The notes: generated by a model from the letters alone, not told the origin. Shown: positions 1 to 12,130, counted from the stretch's first letter. The stretch: 64,000 bases of DNA from Linyphia triangularis (GCA_963978545.1 OZ021732.1:28736123-28800122); one strand, 5' to 3'. Numbers and translations are program-made.

Positions 1-300
1 GCTCTGAAATTTTCAACATGAGTAGTTGCGGTCTTCTAATTGGACTTTTAAAAAACAGAATTTTAAAATTTTATTTGTTTTTGAATTAACAAATATTTTA
101 CAAAATGATTTCTAATTGGGCTACAGTTCTGAGATTTTCAACTCAAGTAGTTTTAGTCTTCTAATTGGAATTTTGACAAAAAGAATATTAAAATTTTAAT
201 TTGTTTTTTAATTAATATTTTCTCAAAACGCGACTTCTAATAGGCCTAGAGCTCTGAAAGTTTCAACAAAAGTAGCTTTGGCCTTTTAATTTTGCTTTCC
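1..300. repeat. 125-bp tandem repeat, about 2.4 units, cut by window edge
   Basis: Units begin at 1, 126 and 251, each opening with a variant of GCTCTGAAATTTTCAAC followed by AAGTAG and TCTTCTAATTGG blocks. The period is 125 bp, and the copies differ by scattered substitutions. The array runs off the left edge, so its true length is unknown; it may be part of a satellite. Confidence 0.8.
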
Positions 301-399
301 ACAAACACGCGTTAACATAACCTTATAGGGGTGTTGTATTATTGTATTAACGGGGATTTTTTTTTTCTCGACAGGGGACAGGCTTCTAATATTAAGGCT

Positions 400-715
400 T
401 TACGTAGCAATTAGATTTTAGTGAGTGAAGTGAGCTCATGCTTACGTAGCAATGAACCTTTCAGCTAGCCTATGCTTGCATAGCAATGAACCTTTCAACG
501 AGTGTTGTAAGCCTGTGCTTATGTGTCAATGACTTTTTCAGCGAGCGAAGCGAGTTCTATTTTGTGTTTCAATGAACCTTCTTGCGAGCGAAGCGCCAAA
601 AACTGGGACCTATGCACCAATGACAGATTTCTGCAACGCGAGGCCTCACAACTAGCTTAAATATTGCACATGTTAAAATTTCGTAGCGAAGCATGGCTAT
701 TCAGCTAGTATTTTA
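400..715 (+). repeat. Degenerate minisatellite with GCGAAGCGAG units, Helitron-like end
   Basis: Repeated blocks of the form AGCGAAGCGAG...GTAGCAATGAACCTTT recur with a spacing of roughly 35-60 bp. The segment closes with AACGCGAGGCCTCACAACTAG. A related segment lies on the minus strand at 42520-42690 and ends in the same CTAG context. A CTAG end without inverted repeats is reminiscent of Helitrons, but I see no clear terminal hairpin, so the class is unproven. Confidence 0.45.
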
Positions 716-2267
716 ATAAATCAGCTAAAATAACCTTAAATTATGTCAAATATATGCCAGACAAAAGTAAAATTACCGATTTTATATTACAATTAGAAAT
801 TTCATCAAATCTTCTGATCAATTCAATCTTTTCAGCGCTTTATAGACTTCATGTAGCACTTGCGTCTCTCCATCTAAAAATTTAAAGTCATTTTTAAACT
901 ATAGCTATTGGAAACTGAACTCATCGTCAATATATGCAAATACGTTTATGAAACAAAATGATATAATATTTCAAAATATAAATTTGAAAAAAAACTAAAT
1001 GCCTCTTGCAATATTTTTTATTTCTTTGTTTTCTCACATATATGCTCTCAAGAACTCTTTTATGTATTGAAGAAATTCATATAACAGTACAATGGACTTT
1101 ATTTAATAATACATATTTTAGTTTCGAAAACAGTAGTATCGATGTAATATTGATTTAAAACTAATAAAAAATTAGAATAACAGCATTTTACTGAAACATA
1201 ATCACCATATGTTATACCGCAAGGATTTCAAAATATTCTAAAATTATAAACATAGTCTGGAAGATAGTTCGATACAAAGCAACAATTATTTAAAGACTAA
1301 GCTGATTCTGTGAATTATCCTGGATTTTGATTTAAGGATAAATATTTTAATAAAATATTTTACAACACCAGTTAAAATGAATCGTACTTAAAATATAAAG
1401 AAAGAATAAAATAAATATGATTCATTTATTACAATCACCGCTCTTTTCTAAAGCATTCTGTAAGATAATAAACAAAAAAGAGTTGCTTGAAATTAATGAT
1501 ATTTTGAGAAAGTCTCTAAAAAAGATTTACGAAAGAAGGAAATAAGATTAGGAATATTTTCAAAACATTCCGTAGTTAGAAAGTTTTGGAAACTTATTTT
1601 TGAGATTTACCAAGAAGATTCCGAAATTTCGAAAGAATAGTATAACATTGTCTGAAGATATTCCTTGAATTTTCTTCGCAAGGTATAAACATGGATTTTT
1701 TAATAAAAAAAAGTATTGTTTATAATATGAATTTACTGTTTTAGTAAACTAGAAATATGGTAACTGATTTTATTTAAGATATTATGTTGTAGTAAATATT
1801 GTTTTTCATGGTTAAATAAATTATGAATAAATTATAATGATCTCGACATCTAACACTTTGGTATGCAAAAGAATTTGCACCAGAGACAAAATGAGAGAAT
1901 ATGAATTTTTTTTAATAAAAACTCTTAATGAAAATCAAAAATCAAATTCAACCAAATGATACAACTTGATCATTTTAAGATTAAACATTGTGTCTGATTA
2001 AAGTTTTAATGGCAATCCCCTACAATTTTATAAAATTATAATGAATATTATTCAAAGCAACTATTTGTCACTTAAAGCATAAAGTTTCGGCATTCATATT
2101 TTTGTTTATAACTCAAGAAACAGTTTTGTAAACTTTTAACTTTTTATGGAATGTAGTTTAGAATATCTTTCACTTCAGCAGACCAAATCTTCAACTCACA
2201 AAATTACAGACAAACACTTTTTTTTATCAACTTACTCACATAATATTTGTCGGTGATTATTCACAGT

Positions 2268-2510
2268 TATACTAAACTTCAACTTAACTTGACATCACTA
2301 GGCGGTAGATCGCCACGGTGCTTATAGGTATTTAATCCATTTTGGCGGCGTGAAAGCATAATGTTCGCCAAACCACAACCCTGTAGAGAAGAAATGGCTA
2401 TAAGGTTTGGCGAGAATTATGTCTTCACTCCGCTAAAATGGATTAACTGCCTATGAGCACGGTGAAGATCTATCGTCTAGTGATGTCAAGTTAAGTTGGA
2501 GTTCAGTATA
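2268..2510. mobile_element. Palindromic MITE, copy 1 (243 bp)
   Basis: Almost the whole element is an inverted repeat. The left end TATACTAAACTTCAACTTAA is mirrored by the right end ending GTTCAGTATA, and inner blocks around CCATTTTGGCGGCGTGAAAG also mirror. A second copy lies at 51917-52158. There is no coding capacity. TA flanks are compatible with a Tc1/mariner-type TA duplication, but the ends themselves read TATA, so the exact boundary is ambiguous. Mobilised in trans if at all. Confidence 0.85.
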
Positions 2511-5299
2511 GTTTCATCTCTTTTATGAACTAATGCCAATTTAATTGCACTATGACGCACTTTTATTAATAATTTTTTCATTAATAACGATAACGCAATA
2601 ATCATGCCAAGCTGGCACCAATATAATTCGTAAAAGTTCTTTGCTATTAATTAGGTGTATTAAATCTACATTAGTTATATACAATACACTTCAAGTGAAT
2701 TTATTTGCTTACAGCAATCAAAAATGTTTTTTTTTTCAATTGAACATTTGCAGATACCAATTTCTAATACTCTAACTCTTTATGATGCATTAAATTATTT
2801 CTACGTTTTTTTAAGTCCTTAACACCACTTACTTTAAAATCGGTCCGATAAAAATATCGACACCTGTGCTAGCACTCGCCCTGTTTTAACGTATAGAGGC
2901 TTACATTAGCAGGCTCAATTCCAGAACCATCCGTTAATGAAACCTTCGCCTTTAGCTAACGAAGCTATTAGGGACCCATTTAGCATATTGATGAATGAGT
3001 TTACACTTGTCACTTTCCTTGCGGTTGATTTTATGAAATATATTCAAAAATTTCTAGTGTAAATTACTATTAAATAAAAACTAATTCGCTACGGTAAATA
3101 CATTTCTTAATGTAAAGTTCTTAATAATATTTCCAAAATTACATTGATTTGTTTTCGTATTATGGCAAGGTTGCTATTTATAAGCTTAACTAAATATAGT
3201 TATTATCATTAAATTAACTAGTTTGTAAACATAGGTTAGAATGAAAACAAATGTCTGCACTAAAATTATAGATACTTAAAACAATTATGTAAGGAAGTGT
3301 AAAAGACGTTTTTTCTTTTGTTCGTAACCATAATTTGATATATTTATCCAGCTAAATTTTTTATTCATAATCATGCTAGATAATTACCATAATTATTGGT
3401 AACTACTTCATGTTCGAAGTAATATTACATTAAAATACCAATCGTCGATAATGATCGAAAACGTATTTAAGTGATTATCAATACTTTTCATATATTCTCT
3501 GAACTTCATTTTTATTTTCAAAGCCTTGTGTAATTAAAAAAAAAAAATTCCATTTATGAAGAAACATATCTTATATTTCTTTTTAAAGCTGGTAACGTTT
3601 CTTTGTAGATATTGATTTTCGTATATTGATTAATATTGAAAGGGTGTAGATAATAGAACATTCTTCAAATATTGTTCTTGCATAACTTATTAATGATTGA
3701 TTGCTTTTTTGTGTGCCTACCTGTGGTCTTTGTTAAGACGATGTTTACAAATTACACATTTGGCATGTTTGACATTCTATATGTTGTTAAGTGAAGATGA
3801 GGCATGTAATAGTAAACAAAATGATGGATTACACCATAATTTATGTCATTACAATTGATGTTCTAGTCATTAGTTATTTGTTTTGATATCTTTGACTTCA
3901 TGGGAAAATGTTTGAAAAAATATTATGTATTTCGCTTTAGTGTTTGAAATGTTGACTATATCTTAAAATATATTCAGTTATTAAATGGGGTGTTAAATTT
4001 TCTGTATAATGGGTATTAATTTGTTTTAAGACAGTGCATAGGTAGATAAAGTGACACTTTATGGGTTGGCGCCCCTGTTATTACTTTTATAACCTTAAGA
4101 AAATGTTACTTTTAACAAAAACAATTTTTGGTACAATTTTTAGATCATAGAAGCAAAGTTTAAACGCCCTTTTAAGGTTTTCTTTCGCTAAGATAAAAGT
4201 AGACTTGGAGGGAAATAAGTTTCGAAATTTGTTTCGTTTTTATAACAGTCATTTTTATTAAAGGCCAACGAGGTGACGGTAACAATATGTCATCAGGCTG
4301 CTTATGACCATCAGTAAATTAAGGTGGGCATAAACAGCATTTCAAAGTTAACAGAAAATCTTTTTAAAAATCATATAGTGGAATTAGTTTTATGAGCCAT
4401 ATTTAATCCCTCTAAATCGATCACAGTAAATAGAGAATTAAACTTAAACAACAGTAGTTCATTAAAAAAGTACAATTTAATTAACAGAAAACTGGGTTAC
4501 AAAATTAAATTAACGTGACTTACCCCATTCGGGTTATTTACACACGACACATTGGGGGTTGGAGTCGGAAGAATTTGAGACAAGTCTAGAATAAAAAGTC
4601 AAGATATTGCAAGTCTCTAATTGTATCAGCAATCAGGAGAGCTAGAAAGAAAAGAGTAAGTGTAAAAAGTGGTATCAAGAGTTCTTCAGTCTTCAATGTC
4701 TTTATAACTCTCTTAAAGGTTCTCTTGAATTTTCAGTTACTGGATTCAGATTGGGGGCTGAGAGTTCACCTAAAACCTAATTGATAACTTTTGGGAAGAA
4801 AATTATTAAATTCCGCTCCCATTCAAAATCGATTTGTGAAAAGAAGTTCGTGGGGGATGATTTTCAAATAACCAAAAATGTCAAACTCTCGACACAGAAT
4901 TACTTCGCAATTCCTGGAGAACTGATGTAGAAATTTATTGCTTCTTCTTTCAGGCAGACACCACGTCGACCTTTAATATGAAGAAAGAATTTCCTGCCTC
5001 TTTTATTTCTTATTGAATGTCGACAGCGCATCGACATTTCACTTGAGCTGCCAAGATAGGTACCAATAAATTAAAATTTTGGATCTGGAAAATCTTCTTT
5101 ACCCTTTTCCCCCTCTTTAAGTTTTAAAACATCGCTTCACCGCAGTAATTCTCAGTTTATTCCGCAGACAAAATTAGATACTAACTATCGATTCACCAAA
5201 TTATGCAATTAATTGAGGGTAAACAAAACACTCAATGCTGGTTGTAATATTTAAGAATTTTACACTAATGAAATCTAAAAGTAAATGTGTATAATTGCA

Positions 5300-5446
5300 G
5301 GGTGTCTTGAAAAAGATTGATACATTTGAAAAATGAATTTAAAAAAATGGAAAACGTTAGAAATGTAAAGTTTGATGCATTCTTTAAAGCCGAATGCAGC
5401 AAACAGTAGTTTCTTTAGTACGGAATTTTATCCATCAATTTTCAAA
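5300..5446 (+). repeat. Repeat with GGGTGT...TTTGAAAAATGAATTT start, related to 11952
   Basis: Begins GCAGGGTGTCTTGAAAAAG and shares its order of words with 11952-12045: ACATTTGAAAAA, GAATTTAAAAAAA, a run ending GGAAAACG or CGGAAGA, then TGCATTCT. CAGGGTGT-type starts are found in mariner-like ends. It abuts the R1 copy that follows. Confidence 0.45.
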
Positions 5447-5894
5447 AACTAGGGGTGTGAAATATCACGCAACTTTCAATTTTACTTAATACTGATCGCT
5501 TTACTTAAATTTGCTATAAATTGCTTTAACATACTGTTTTTGTATTTTATATTCTTATTATTTTTTTAAATGTGTCCACTTTAGCGATATTTTTGGCTAT
5601 AACTATTACATTGGCAAAAAAAAAAAAAAATGCCAAAACGTCGAAATTGGCGATATGTTTTTTACATTTTACATAAATATTGCATTATCCATTCATGTAA
5701 GTAAAATAGAGGAAACACAGTCGTTGATGGGCGATTCTAGAGGAAAAAGAACTGTGTTTAAGACTTTCGTATTTCAATTTTGTACGCCTTTATCACACTT
5801 TCAAACGGATTTTGATGTTGGGCATGTTTAGAACACTTTAAGAGGTATTACCACAGCGATTTTGATCAAAATCGTTTATTGGCAATTGCTAAAC

Positions 5895-5925
<31 letters not shown>

Positions 5926-6190
5926 ATTTTTTTTTTTTTTTTTTGTAATAGCAGCTATCTTATGCGAATGGCCAATTTTGACAAAAACTCCATGGTCACC
6001 ACTAACCTGTATGCAAAATATGAACATATGGGATCGATCCGTTCTAGAGTGCTGCCCACTGACACACATTTTTTCTTGCCAACTTATGTGAACTCGGGAT
6101 GTTCCAAAATGTAAAGAAGTGCAAAAAAGTAAAAATTTACCGTTTTCGATACTTTCTTTACCCTATGACAACACATGCATGATTGAAAAT
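5447..6190 (+). repeat. R1 dispersed repeat, copy 1
   Basis: R1 is a family of about 700 bp defined here by shared word order. It starts ACTAGGGGTGTG, then GCACAACTTTCAATT, GGCGATATTTTTGGC, CAGTCGTTGATGGGCGAT, GATTTTGATCAAAATCGTT, a poly-T run, and GCAAAAAAGT before an end near TGATTGAAA. No inverted ends, no target duplication and no intact protein were found. Copy 1 has a long interrupted T run at 5898-5944. Confidence 0.8.
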
Positions 6191-7378
6191 ACCAATAGTC
6201 AAAAGTTCACTAACAAATGGCACTAACAAATTATTTTCTTCCTTCTCTTCAATATACTTTCAACATTTGAGAACTCGCAGAAATAAGTTTTTAAATTTTC
6301 ATGACTTAATAGATAATAGATAAAGGCTATTTATCGAACATCATATTTCCACTTCAAATCTCTTAAATAGTTTCGATTTTTTTATATATTAAAGATTACT
6401 ACTTAAAAATCTGTTCCTCCTCCCTCTTAGACCCATATTTTCTAGAACACACAGATGAATGAAATATTGGATCAAAACAAATATGTTTTTAAAAAATTCT
6501 GGCCTAAATAAAGGAGTGTATTTAATTTTAACACTCATTTAATAACAAATTAAATTTTGAATTCCAAAATATATATTTATATTCCTAATAATAAAAAACT
6601 TCACTTTAATGTGGCATCGCTTTGTTAAATATGTTCATGGGTTTTAAGGTAATTTTTTGACAGATATTGCAATTCAGAAAATATTCCATTAGATCAATTG
6701 GGGCACAAAAAGACAAATAGTTAAATATTTCTCTAAAAAAACTCTTATTAGTGTAACTATATCTATGAAAACCGAATTGAAAATTACATTTTCACAGAAT
6801 TTAACTCTTTGGTGCTGCCATCTATAGTACATTATTAAGTTTAAAAATAGCTAATGTAATATTCATTGAAGCGAAACTTCAATTTTCAGACAATTACAAG
6901 TTATTCCTTTCTTATATCATAATTTTATAAATTCTAATATTTCAATAGAAAACTTACACTTTTATCTGTCCTTGAAGATGATTAAATTTATCCATACAGT
7001 ATTTTACGGAATATGGGAAACGTGATTTATTTCTGACTAGAAAAACAAATTGATGGTAACCTTAACTGATGATTTACCTTAATGATAGCATTTTAACTAC
7101 TTAAAACAACTACCAAGTACGATTGCTCTCGTGATTAGTGTCCCATACTTGAAATCTGAGGACATCAGTAGTCGCACAATTTATATATTTTCTCGTGTAA
7201 ACATCGAATTTGTCATAATTTCCTAAACAAAAATCATCAAACTCAAATCATATCTACTAAATTTTAGTCTTTAATATTAATCTAAGTTTACTCTAAATTG
7301 TCCAGTATGCCTACGAGTAAAAATAAATAAGAAGGTTACAGTTAAGAATGTAGCCATTAACAGCCACTTCGAATTTAC

Positions 7379-7523
7379 TAGAGGTCGGCGATATATCGAT
7401 ACGACGATATTTTTATCGATATTTCTAAAAAAATATCGATCTTACATACATCGATAAAAGTCACCGATATATCGATATTTTCAAACATTTTATTTTTTGA
7501 TGATCGTTTTGTAGTTCCATGTG

Positions 7524-7556
<33 letters not shown>

Positions 7557-7930
7557 CTTCTTTATTCCCTTTTCAAAAACTTCAAAACTGAAGTTTGAAC
7601 TGGCTGAGAGACAGTTAAACTGGCACCAATATTCAATATTTTGCCATACACTTATAAGCTATTGAAAATTATCTAAATTTTTCTTACAATCACTGCACCA
7701 ATTAAGCGAAAATATAACTTCTTTTTTTTTTGTAATAGATCCATTTCAGTTGAAAAAGTAATCACCTTACAAAAAAGCAATCATATAAAGTAGAAATTCG
7801 CTCAGAAAAAATTTGTTTCAGGCAAAATTGAAAATCAAATAAAAAAATCATGTATCGATATTTTATCGATGTTTTTTCTATGCAACGATATAGTATCGAT
7901 ATTTATTTTGATCGATATTTCCGACCTCTA
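7379..7930. mobile_element. hAT-type MITE rich in ATCGAT, copy 1 (552 bp)
   Basis: The ends are TAGAGGTCGG and CCGACCTCTA, a 10-bp perfect inverted repeat continued inward by ATATCGAT words. The element is flanked by a perfect 8-bp duplication, GAATTTAC at 7371-7378 and 7931-7938. An 8-bp duplication with TAGAG/CAGAG ends is characteristic of the hAT superfamily. No transposase frame is present, so it is non-autonomous. A T run of 31 lies at 7526-7556. Confidence 0.9.
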
Positions 7931-7946
7931 GAATTTACCCTCATTT

Positions 7947-8367
7947 AAGAGGAAGTCCTAGTAAGGATCAGTCCCTATACTTGCTATGTAACAATCTTCT
8001 AGCCCAGTGCATTTAGAAACTACTTTCTAGAAAAGATAGAAAGTTGACTTGTAGCTACGAAAATGAATCACTTGTGAAATGACATAATTTAAAAACTCGA
8101 AAATAGCGTCGAATGTATTTTATTTTGTATTTCAAATCCTTACTCCAGTGCATAATCATTGGTGCCACCTGCAAATAAACTTTTGCTATTTTAATTTTCA
8201 CATTAAATTAAACATTAGACATTAAATTAAAACAATTTAAGACATCTCACTAAGTGATATTTTCTACCTACTCACCAAATTTCAATACTTTCTAGAAAGT
8301 AGTTTCTAAATACACTGGGCAAGAAGATAGTGAGTATAGGGAATGATCCTTACTAGGACTTCCTCTT
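7947..8367. mobile_element. Fold-back element, 421 bp with arms of about 80 bp
   Basis: The left arm, starting AAGAGGAAGTCCTAGTAAGG, is mirrored by the right arm ending CCTTACTAGGACTTCCTCTT. The mirror continues through AGCCCAGTGCATTTAGAAAC and TTTCTAGAAAGTAG. The core of about 250 bp holds no gene. It begins nine bases past the hAT target duplication. No target duplication was identified for this element. Confidence 0.75.
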
Positions 8368-8384
8368 CAACGTTATAGACTGAG

Positions 8385-9030
8385 AGGCGACTGCAATTTT
8401 TGGACCCCATCGAACATCATTCTGAATTTTTTATAGAAATTGGAGAAAAGTGAGTTGATTACGAATCCACTGGGTCTACCAGGGAAAAAATGGCCGAAAC
8501 TGGTTAAAAATCGACTTTTAATAAGTTGAACTAAATCCAATTGCCAAATGTGCCATAACTTGCCAAATAATGAGCATTTTCTTTTTATTTAGTGACCCTC
8601 ACTCTTTAATTTTCAATTAAGAAGGTTGCAGACAATTCGGATGTGTGGCTATGGCTTACTTGCATCTTTCAAAAATGAGAAAACTTGGCAATAAACATTA
8701 CGTCACTGATGACGTAACTGATGTCGCCAATTTGGCTTACTTTTTAAATATACAAGTTTTCCGAGCCATAGATCAGAAATCGTTTGCGCTTTTTCTCATT
8801 GAAAATCAAAATGCAGTGGGTTGCCAGACGAAAAAGTTTGTTCTCTTTTTGGCAACTAATGACATATTTAGCAATTGGATTTTAGTTCAACTCATCCCAA
8901 GTCGATTTTTGATCGATTTTGGCCATTTTTGGCTCGGCAGACCAGTGGATTCCTAATCGACTCACTTTTCTCCAATTTCTATAAAAAATTCAGAATGATG
9001 TTCGATGGGGTCCAAAAATTGCAGACGCCT
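8385..9030. mobile_element. Fold-back element, 646 bp with arms of about 180 bp
   Basis: The left arm starts AGGCGACTGCAATTTTTGG and the right arm ends AAAAATTGCAGACGCCT. The arms pair over blocks such as CATCGAACATCATTCTGAAT and CCAATTGCCAAATGTG, reaching in to about 8567 and out from about 8853. A 103-codon frame (8645-8956) lies mostly in the core and right arm and shows no known domain. Confidence 0.75.
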
Positions 9031-9040
9031 TTCGGACTAT

Positions 9041-10030
9041 TAGGGCAGGAAAAGTATTTCCTGAGATATTTTTTGATTACTAGGTGTCTAAATCTTACAA
9101 GGAATTAAAAATTGATCTTTTTAAGTATTCTACGAATTGGAGAAAAATTTATAAACAATATTTGCACTTTCGGTGCATTTGAAACAGCAATAAGCTGTTC
9201 ATCAATAGAAAAAATGTTTGTTCAATCAGTGACCAAATTTTAAAGTAAAATATATATATATATGTTTCATTAGAATGGTTCAAATGTGTTATTTGGAAGA
9301 ATAAGGCATAATATGACTTATAAATTTATTTTAGCATTGTCAATGAGGAGTATAATTTACGGAAGTTAAAATTACATTTTTAAATCTACTACATTCGGGA
9401 AAAAGTTAAACTCCACGATATAAAACAGTAGTTATAAGTTACAATATTATATACTAAAAGTGGTTTTAATAAATCTTAGTGTTAAGTAATTTGAGATGTA
9501 TTAATGAAATATGTAGAAAACATCGTAGCAATATAAAGATTTGTCTGTATACTTATTTTTTAAAAATTAACATAATTATCACAATTCCCTTTATCAATTA
9601 TGCATTAAATATTGCAAGTAAATATAGCTTTAATAATAGCTTGTGGCCATTTGCAAAATGTTTAGAAAATAATAAATATTTTAAGCAAAATCCTTTCAGG
9701 GTAAATTGTTTTCTTGAGTATTTTTCTACAGATGGCAGCACAGCTCGCTTAGATGGATTATCTATTTGTATTTTCAATAAACATTCAACAATAACTAGAA
9801 CTTATTATGAATTTTTAAAATTACTTGATGTAATAAATAAAAATTTCCAATTTTGGATTTCTCCAATATATTTATCAAAATTAGGAAAATAAAATTGGCG
9901 AAGTTAGGGATAATGTTGACACCAAAAAAAAGCAGTTGTCAAATTCGATTTAGGCTGAGAAAAAACCTCAAACAGAAAGACAAAAGATAATGCTTTAACG
10001 CTACATGATACCAAACTAAAATCACATATT
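9041..10030. other. AT-rich DNA without a supported gene
   Basis: The longest open frame (9479-9892, 137 codons, plus strand) is AT-rich, rich in Ile, Asn, Lys and Phe, and shows no motif I recognise. In DNA of this composition such frames arise by chance. Nothing else was identified here apart from a short TA run near 9249. Confidence 0.5.
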
Positions 10031-10124
10031 TTTACTTTGACAGTATAAATTGATTTCGATTAGAAGCGCGTTCGTAAATTCGTTTATTTCGTTTCATGTA
10101 AACAGACGATTCACTCTTTGTCTG

Positions 10125-10460
10125 ATGACTTTGATTGTCGAAGAAAGACTTTTCCCCAACTTCTTCATCTCGGCTAATTTTACCCAAAATTCGGTGGTGG
10201 GAAAGTTGAAAATACCTAGAAAATCTGGAACCAACATTAATTTTATCAAATTCCACGAGGACTTGTATTTGGCATTTACAAGTGTTTAATACAAATGCTG
10301 TAATACATACTTAAATGGCGAAATGCTTTTGAGTAAATTAATTCCCTTTTTTTTATTTTATATTGGTTCAATAAAAGTTTTTTCACTATAGCAAATGAAA
10401 AATTCAATTTAACAGATTTTTAATGGACCCATGTGCAGCAATGGACAATTCCCGCATCTT
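10125..10460 (+). repeat. R2 repeat, segments C then A
   Basis: R2 is a local family with three shared segments. Here segment C (GTTGAAAATACCTAGAAAATC, ATCAAATTCCACGAG, TTGGCATTTAC) is followed by segment A (CTTTTGAGTAAATTAATTCC, CAATTTAACAGATTTTTAAT, GCAGCAAT). Related copies lie at 10945-11260 and 12960-13290. No domain is recognisable in frames crossing it. Confidence 0.6.
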
Positions 10461-10944
10461 TTATAAACGAGTGAAATTAATTTATATTTATAAAGAATTT
10501 CTTTCCGATTCAAAACATTTAAACAAAAGTTCTTTAAAAAAATTAGTTATTTAAATATTAAGAAAAGAAAATGCCCCAAAACCAAACCAAAACCAGTACG
10601 ATCAAAACATTCAACAAAATCCGTGACGTAAAGAGTTCCTATTGTTTCTATGGTTACCGTGAGGTTTCAGCCAAATGTTTGGCGTTAGTAGACCATTGCC
10701 ATATCCCATACAGGTTGGCGCTATTTACGAGAAACTTGCAAAACTGGTTTCCGCTGCCACATTTCAAGCCTAGATGTTTGGATCTCTTTACGTCATGTTC
10801 AATTCGAGCCAGACTGATCATTTTCTCGCCAACGTCTAACAGGGGAATTTAGATGGCAAATTTTTTTTTAAAAAAAAGGGAAAACGCATTGAGCAGAAAT
10901 TTTTGTGTTTATGACCTTTTCGAAACATTTAGAATTGAATAAAA

Positions 10945-11260
10945 AAAAAAATGCGGGAATCGTCTATTGGAGATATAATTAAAAAATCCACAGCTAAAAT
11001 CCCGAAACTTTGTGAAAATCAAACACTTTAGCTCCTTCATTGCTTTATCAAAACTCTTATTATAACCGAGTTTGTGTACTATGAAATGGAGAGGATTATA
11101 GGTTTTCCAACAAATTTTGTGTAAAAGATCCGTTTTAGCTTTTACACAAAATTCCTTGGTGGGGACGTTGAAAATACCTGGAAAATCTGGAATCGACATT
11201 AATTCGATCAAATTCCACGAGAGCTTGTTCTTGGCATTTACTAAAAAAAATCTAAACTTT
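10945..11260 (+). repeat. R2 repeat, segments B then C
   Basis: Segment B (ATTAAAAAATCCACAGCTAA, CCCGAAACTTTGTG, ATTATAACCGAGTTTGTG) is followed by segment C (ACACAAAATTCCTTGGTGGG, GTTGAAAATACCTGGAAAAT, AAATTCCACGAGAGC). Frames on both strands across it are not supported as genes. Confidence 0.6.
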
Positions 11261-11951
11261 CCAATGACAGGCACCTTGCGTATGCATAATATTGACGAAA
11301 TCATTGTCGTCACACCTCATTGGTACGATTGATATTTTGTTTTATTAAATTTGATTAGTGTGTTTAAATTTAGAAGTTTGCTCTTTACACATACACAGGC
11401 CGTACACTAGTACATACACAATTACTCGGAAACTACTTTTTTGAACTCAGGACAGTTAAAAAAAATCTAAGATCTGGCAGAAAAATTCAACTAGATTTTT
11501 TTTTTAACCATTATATGCACTACTTTTATGATTAATTACCCGATTTGTAATATATAAGACAAAGCAGTTCGGCCATGAAACTAAAAACAACAAAAGTCAA
11601 TAAAAAAATAATAATTGGCTTAGGACCAATGTACAATTTACCCTGGGCCTTAAGTCCAAGCCCATTACAAAGTTGTTCTTTTTTATTTGAGTTTTATAAA
11701 ACATCAATACAACTGAACAACATCAGTATACCGCTATTTTCATACAAGCAGGCGGATCAGGCGCATGCCAACGCAATGCCTTTCCTGTGCATGCCCAAAC
11801 ATTAAGTGGGGGCGGACACCAGAACACACTAAAGCTATATCCTTGGGCTAAAGGCAGAGGGGTGTCATTAAAATACGGTATATGCTCATGGGCCCATGTA
11901 TTTTTCTGTGTTTGAAATGTCTTATTATATATTTCTTCGATTGTAATCTAC

Positions 11952-12130
11952 AGGGTGTACCAAAAAGGACTGACACATTTGAAAAACGAATTTTAAAAAA
12001 AAAAACGGAAGATGGTAAAAATGTACTGTTTTCTGCATTCTACTTGAAAAACTATTTTCGAAAATTGAGGAATTCTACTGAATTTTATTCCTCAATTTTC
12101 GAAAATAGTTATAAAGTTCATCAACACAGT
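11952..12130 (+). repeat. Mariner-like end and 23-bp perfect hairpin
   Basis: CAGGGTGTACCAAAAAGG resembles the terminal sequence of mariner-family elements. It is followed by a perfect inverted repeat with 23-bp arms at 12049-12071 and 12087-12109 and a 15-base loop. No transposase could be read; open frames over this stretch have no recognisable domain. Confidence 0.5.

Noticed and set aside
5866..6091. Small proteins with long Lys or Phe runs
   Set aside because: Translations of the poly-T run in R1 copy 1.
8645..8956. A 103-codon gene or transposase remnant
   Set aside because: It sits in the core and arm of a fold-back element and shows no transposase motif.
9479..9892. A 137-codon gene
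   Set aside because: Composition is that of translated AT-rich DNA; no motif, no splice context and no neighbour supports it.
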